A stretch of DNA of 64,000 bases from Haemonchus contortus (lineage: Eukaryota > Nematoda > Chromadorea > Rhabditida > Trichostrongylidae), in assembly GCA_000469685.2 (NCBI GenBank), contig LS997565.1, forward strand, positions 23,327,272 to 23,391,271, in the 5' to 3' direction. The position numbers and the translations under genes are program-made. Of the stretch, positions 60,726-64,000 are shown piece after piece. Every line of letters begins with the position of its first letter. The stretch's first letter is position 1. The notes beneath the pieces were generated by a model. The model made no database searches and had not been told where the DNA came from. It was given only the letters and a program-made list of their open reading frames with translations.

Positions 60726-61649
60726 CGGCATCGTGAAAAGGAGAGGCAGTACTTGGATCCTTAGTTATGGCTGGGCATTCATATTTCCTTTTCATCTTGG
60801 GATTTGGCTGAAGAAAATGCTTCAAAAGTTTTCGGCGCTGAAGTCGTGGGTCTTTCAGTTACGTTCCTGGTCAATTTTAGCCCTGCGATCAAAGACACAA
60901 TTCACGATAAAAATTTTTTTTGAAACTCCTTCCCTGGGGGAAGGAACCTCCAATTATGGCACAATGGAAGCTACTGGGTCTCCAAGAATGTTACAAAGGC
61001 CTAAATAGATCGAGCCCTGGCTTGGTCGACATACTCACCTGGGGCGGTCGAGTTCTCACGATATAGAAACTGTACACGTTGCACCATTCGCAGCAGCTTA
61101 CTGTAGCAAGCTGTACGCGATTACACACACATTTGCATTACTCGTTCACATACCCTTTCCATGCGACTTTTTCGTCACATTCCCGTCGAACTCGCAATTT
61201 TGCGACTTTTATACTTCCTGAATAAGCGAATTTGTGCGTTTTCTCCGCCAACTTTGCAAGGTTCTGGACTATCACTTCCGTCACTCATTTAAGATTGGAT
61301 ACTAAAAAATTATGGTAAACTGCGCCTTCAACCTGTTATTATGGTGCGATCACTTAAAAGACAACACTATATCTTAATTGTAAAAATGTTTTGGAAATCA
61401 AAAAGAAATCACGCCCAGCGATTAGACTCGATTTCAGTGACCACTTCGGGCATTACCCAAAACTGTTGGATTACGAACTTCATTAATGTATTACGTGAAT
61501 GGTGGCTAAATGGTCAAAAACTGAAGAGCTTTGGTAGTACTATTCATTTCCAAACATTACGATGATCTAAAATCATCACTTAGTCCTACACGTAGTGGAT
61601 TTTTTCTCAGAATGTCATTATTCTCGGAATTAAGTGCCAATAATTGTCT

Positions 61650-62215
61650 CGGCTTAGGCCTTCCATGAACCTCGGCATAACTGTTGCATAATGGAGCTAC
61701 CTTGAACTCTTTCACGACGTTTATATTCGAACCTCAGTAGGGTGCCGATTTCATGGTATCGCTTTCCTCTGGGCCTGGAATCATTGAAACAATCTGTGAA
61801 TATCCGACGAAGCGTCTCCATTGTTATACCGAAGGTCCAGTCCCTCCAAGGCAAGCACGTAAACTGAAAAAAGATCCTTCGTTCTGTCTGACAAGAGTGA
61901 GCTGAGCGGCAGTGGGCAATGATGTTTCCATTGCTGGGGTTTTTGTGCCATTCCATAGATGTTGCTGACATAAATGTTCAAGAAAGGAAGCTGACTCCCT
62001 GATAGTTTTCAACTTCGCCGGTTGTGTGTTGAGCAAGACAAAATGTATATATGACTTGCTGCGTTGAGCCGACTATAAAGCAATCATCGAAGTACGCAAA
62101 GGATAGTGTTCCAACACGGCCACTTACACTTTTGTAATGAAAGCTATTCCCAGAGTAGGTATCAGCTGTTGCCTCGAAGCTAGCTAGATCTGTCTGTACG
62201 AACTTTCCCAACTAC
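61650..62215 (-). pseudogene. Penelope-like reverse transcriptase fragment
   Basis: Minus strand. The first frame has SFAYFDDCFIVGSTQQ, a YxDD catalytic motif in the context seen in Penelope-like elements. After frame changes the continuation reads SFLNIYVSNIYG and then WHKNPSNGNIIAHCRSAHSCQT, equivalent to the usual FLN-x-WxRKPSxxNIIxHxxSAHP run. At least two frameshifts separate the parts. The YFDD itself is intact. N-terminal and GIY-YIG parts were not found. Confidence 0.7.
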
Positions 62216-62599
62216 CAGAGAACGATGCGGCTGAGACACACCGTCAATAGCGCGATTGCTACTTGTAACAGGAAAAAAACCCATAGCGTACCGCGTACTT
62301 TACATGGTCCTGCACGCCGTTTTGTCTCTAAGTGCATGCGTGCTTCACATGGTGCAGCACGCTACTGTTTTGGCCCTTTTATCTCTGTTTCACCTTTTTG
62401 TGCTCCAAAAAAGTGAGTATACTATAGTGAATATATTTGACCCTAGAGAGTATCATATATACATGGGACTGCAAGATCTGAAGTAATTCTTGGACTATGC
62501 ATCCTTCTTGCACAGTGCTTCAATTGCAATCTTCTTTACTTCTACATTTAACATGTTACGACATATTACGCATTAAATACTATAATATAAGTAAATAAT

Positions 62600-64000
62600 T
62601 ACAAAAATCAAAGAAGCATTTCTTGTGAGATGACCAAAAACAACTAAGGCAAAAAATTGACCACATTCCGAGCACTTTGTGTTCACTAACACAGCGTGAC
62701 TTCTAGCATACGGAGCACCATGAATTTGGGAAGCGTTCTTGTAACATTCACGCATCTTCTCCTGGATGTCCTTTTTGGTCCAGCAACTTTGCAAAGTTTG
62801 GGTCTTGACGTTGTGGGTTCTGCAGGTCTCCACCCTTCTAGAATGAACTCAGTGATGCGGCACTTTAACTCTTTGATCTAAATTCTTTCCTTCACTACGC
62901 AAAATACATGCCAGGCGTTCACCTGGCTAGTTTGAGTAACCAGGTGGAAGAGAAAGCGTGAGTACCACTTCGTCGTTTTTCTAACAAAAGGTGTGTGTAA
63001 ACACATTTGGTCTGACAGATCAACGGATCCCTTTGCCAAGTTATAGTCTTCTATCATAACTGGTTTATTGGATTGACCACTGGACACATCGTGGCACGTC
63101 GATAACATGTATATTTCCCTCTTGTCCTTTCATTTTAGCTTAGTTACGCCTTTATTGTTCCGTCTAGCCACAACCTCCCCCTCTTGAGCCGCGCGTTTTT
63201 GATATCTGTACGTATTCCAAGCCGGTTTTTTCCTCAGAGTTCCGACGTAACCAGTCTTTTGCTCTATCAGTAATTCAGCAAGCGCAATAGAGGTGTAAAA
63301 ATTGTCTGCTGTGACGGTCCTGCCTTTGTTCAAGTATGGCGCAACCAAATCCAGAACCGCTTGTTGTGAAGATGGCCAAGTTCTATCGCGCCGTTGTCCA
63401 GCGTAGACGACGATCTTGCAAGTATAACCACCAGCACAACACAATTTATAAACCTTAGTCCCGAACTTGTGGCGTTTGCCCCAAATATACTGCCGGAATA
63501 TGAGTCAACCTCGGAATGGAATCATGCTCTCATCAATGCATAATACATTCTTGCCCGGGCTATAAACAGCAGCAAGTCCTCTTTGAGCATGTCCAGAATT
63601 GGTTGGATTTTGCAGAGTCTGTTAGACTTGTCGGAAGCGTCATTGTCGGCGAAATGGAAGGCGTTCAGTATTTAGACAAATCGGTTTCTAGAAATAAGCT
63701 TTACCGCGAATGATTCAGTAAATATTATACCATCCTCGTGAACCAATGATCCTTCAAATTCAATCTAATCTTCAGGCTCATTTGAAAACAGATAGCCAGA
63801 AACTTGAATAGTTCTTTTTCGTCAATATCCGTCCAATCAGAATACTTTGAGAGTCCGTATTCATTCGTTTCTCTTAAGATCAGCCCGATCATTTCGTTCG
63901 TGAAAAATCTCTGGAAAAACTGGATGGGATGCTGATAGCCTAGTACGTCTCTATCCAGTACCTCTTCGAACCCTTGGAAACGGAATACATCTCGCCTTCG
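62600..64000 (-). pseudogene. piggyBac transposase, broken, 5' end beyond the window
   Basis: Minus strand, DDE_Tnp_1_7 family. From the window edge: FFTNEMIGLILRETN and WFTRM, then a frame change near 63,740, an N-terminal core in shifting frames to about 63560, then one long frame: NVLCIDESMIPFRG, stop, LIFRQYIWGKRHKFGTKVYK, TADNFYTSIALAELL, stop, then SVDLSDQM and TKWYSRFLFHLV, ending at VKERI. The catalytic Asp positions (CIDESM, TADNFY, GSVDLSD) are all kept. In-frame TGA codons lie at 63505-63507 (where Arg is expected) and 63130-63132 (where Trp is expected). The Cys-rich C-terminal domain survives in fragments to about 62600 (KCSECGQFF). The element is dead as read but recently so. 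Confidence 0.85.

Noticed and set aside
1..64000. CRISPR arrays, rRNA genes, bacterial operons
   Set aside because: No spaced direct repeats, conserved rRNA blocks or ribosome-binding-site-led gene strings were seen; the window is eukaryotic.

Overview
The window looks like a nematode chromosome, most likely a strongylid-type (clade V) parasite. This is inference from four things: small phased exons with TTTCAG-like acceptors, acceptors placed 2-3 bases before start codons (as in spliced-leader trans-splicing), a ribosomal protein eL8 that reads like nematode rpl-7A, and a heavy load of decayed transposons plus a tRNA-derived SINE family. Genes were rebuilt by joining exons whose splice phases agree, so the reading frames are checked, but no transcript or database evidence was available.

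Layout. 0-7.6 kb: minus-strand exons of multi-pass membrane proteins (a well-phased set at 2026-4041, an isolated exon at 148-310, a single-span exon pair at 7.2-7.6 kb) with SINE copies. 7.6-12.4 kb: no supported gene. 12.4-15.3 kb, plus: a complete 520-residue triple CCCH zinc-finger protein of the ZC3H4/ZC3H6/ZC3H8 (Suppressor-of-sable) type. 15.3-21.0 kb: no supported gene, one SINE. 21.05-38.13 kb, plus: the main discovery, a 27-exon gene for a secreted protein of about 1,083 residues with three GH18 chitinase-fold domains, all with broken catalytic motifs. Its introns hold a SINE, a 153-bp inverted-repeat element with a 13-bp target-site duplication, and a near-perfect 46-bp hairpin. 39.3-47.75 kb, minus: a many-exon gene whose C-terminal half resembles the ICE2/NARG2 subunit of the little elongation complex, with a decayed RTE retrotransposon in one intron. 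48.5-51.8 kb, plus: intact rpl-7A (eL8, 265 residues). 53.4-55.25 kb, plus: a MULE/SWIM transposase-derived locus with a stop inside its zinc-binding motif. 57-60.2 kb: a GC-rich tract between two diverged direct repeats, no gene recognised. 60.2-64 kb, minus: broken pieces of a CR1/jockey-like LINE, a Penelope-like reverse transcriptase, and a piggyBac transposase that runs off the window edge.

The cellular genes are not an operon. ZC3H4-type protein and ICE2 both act around RNA polymerase II transcription, eL8 is a housekeeping ribosomal protein, and the GH18 protein is predicted to be secreted and non-enzymatic, perhaps a chitin- or glycan-binding or structural protein. The right end (from about 53 kb) is a transposon graveyard with four unrelated element classes.
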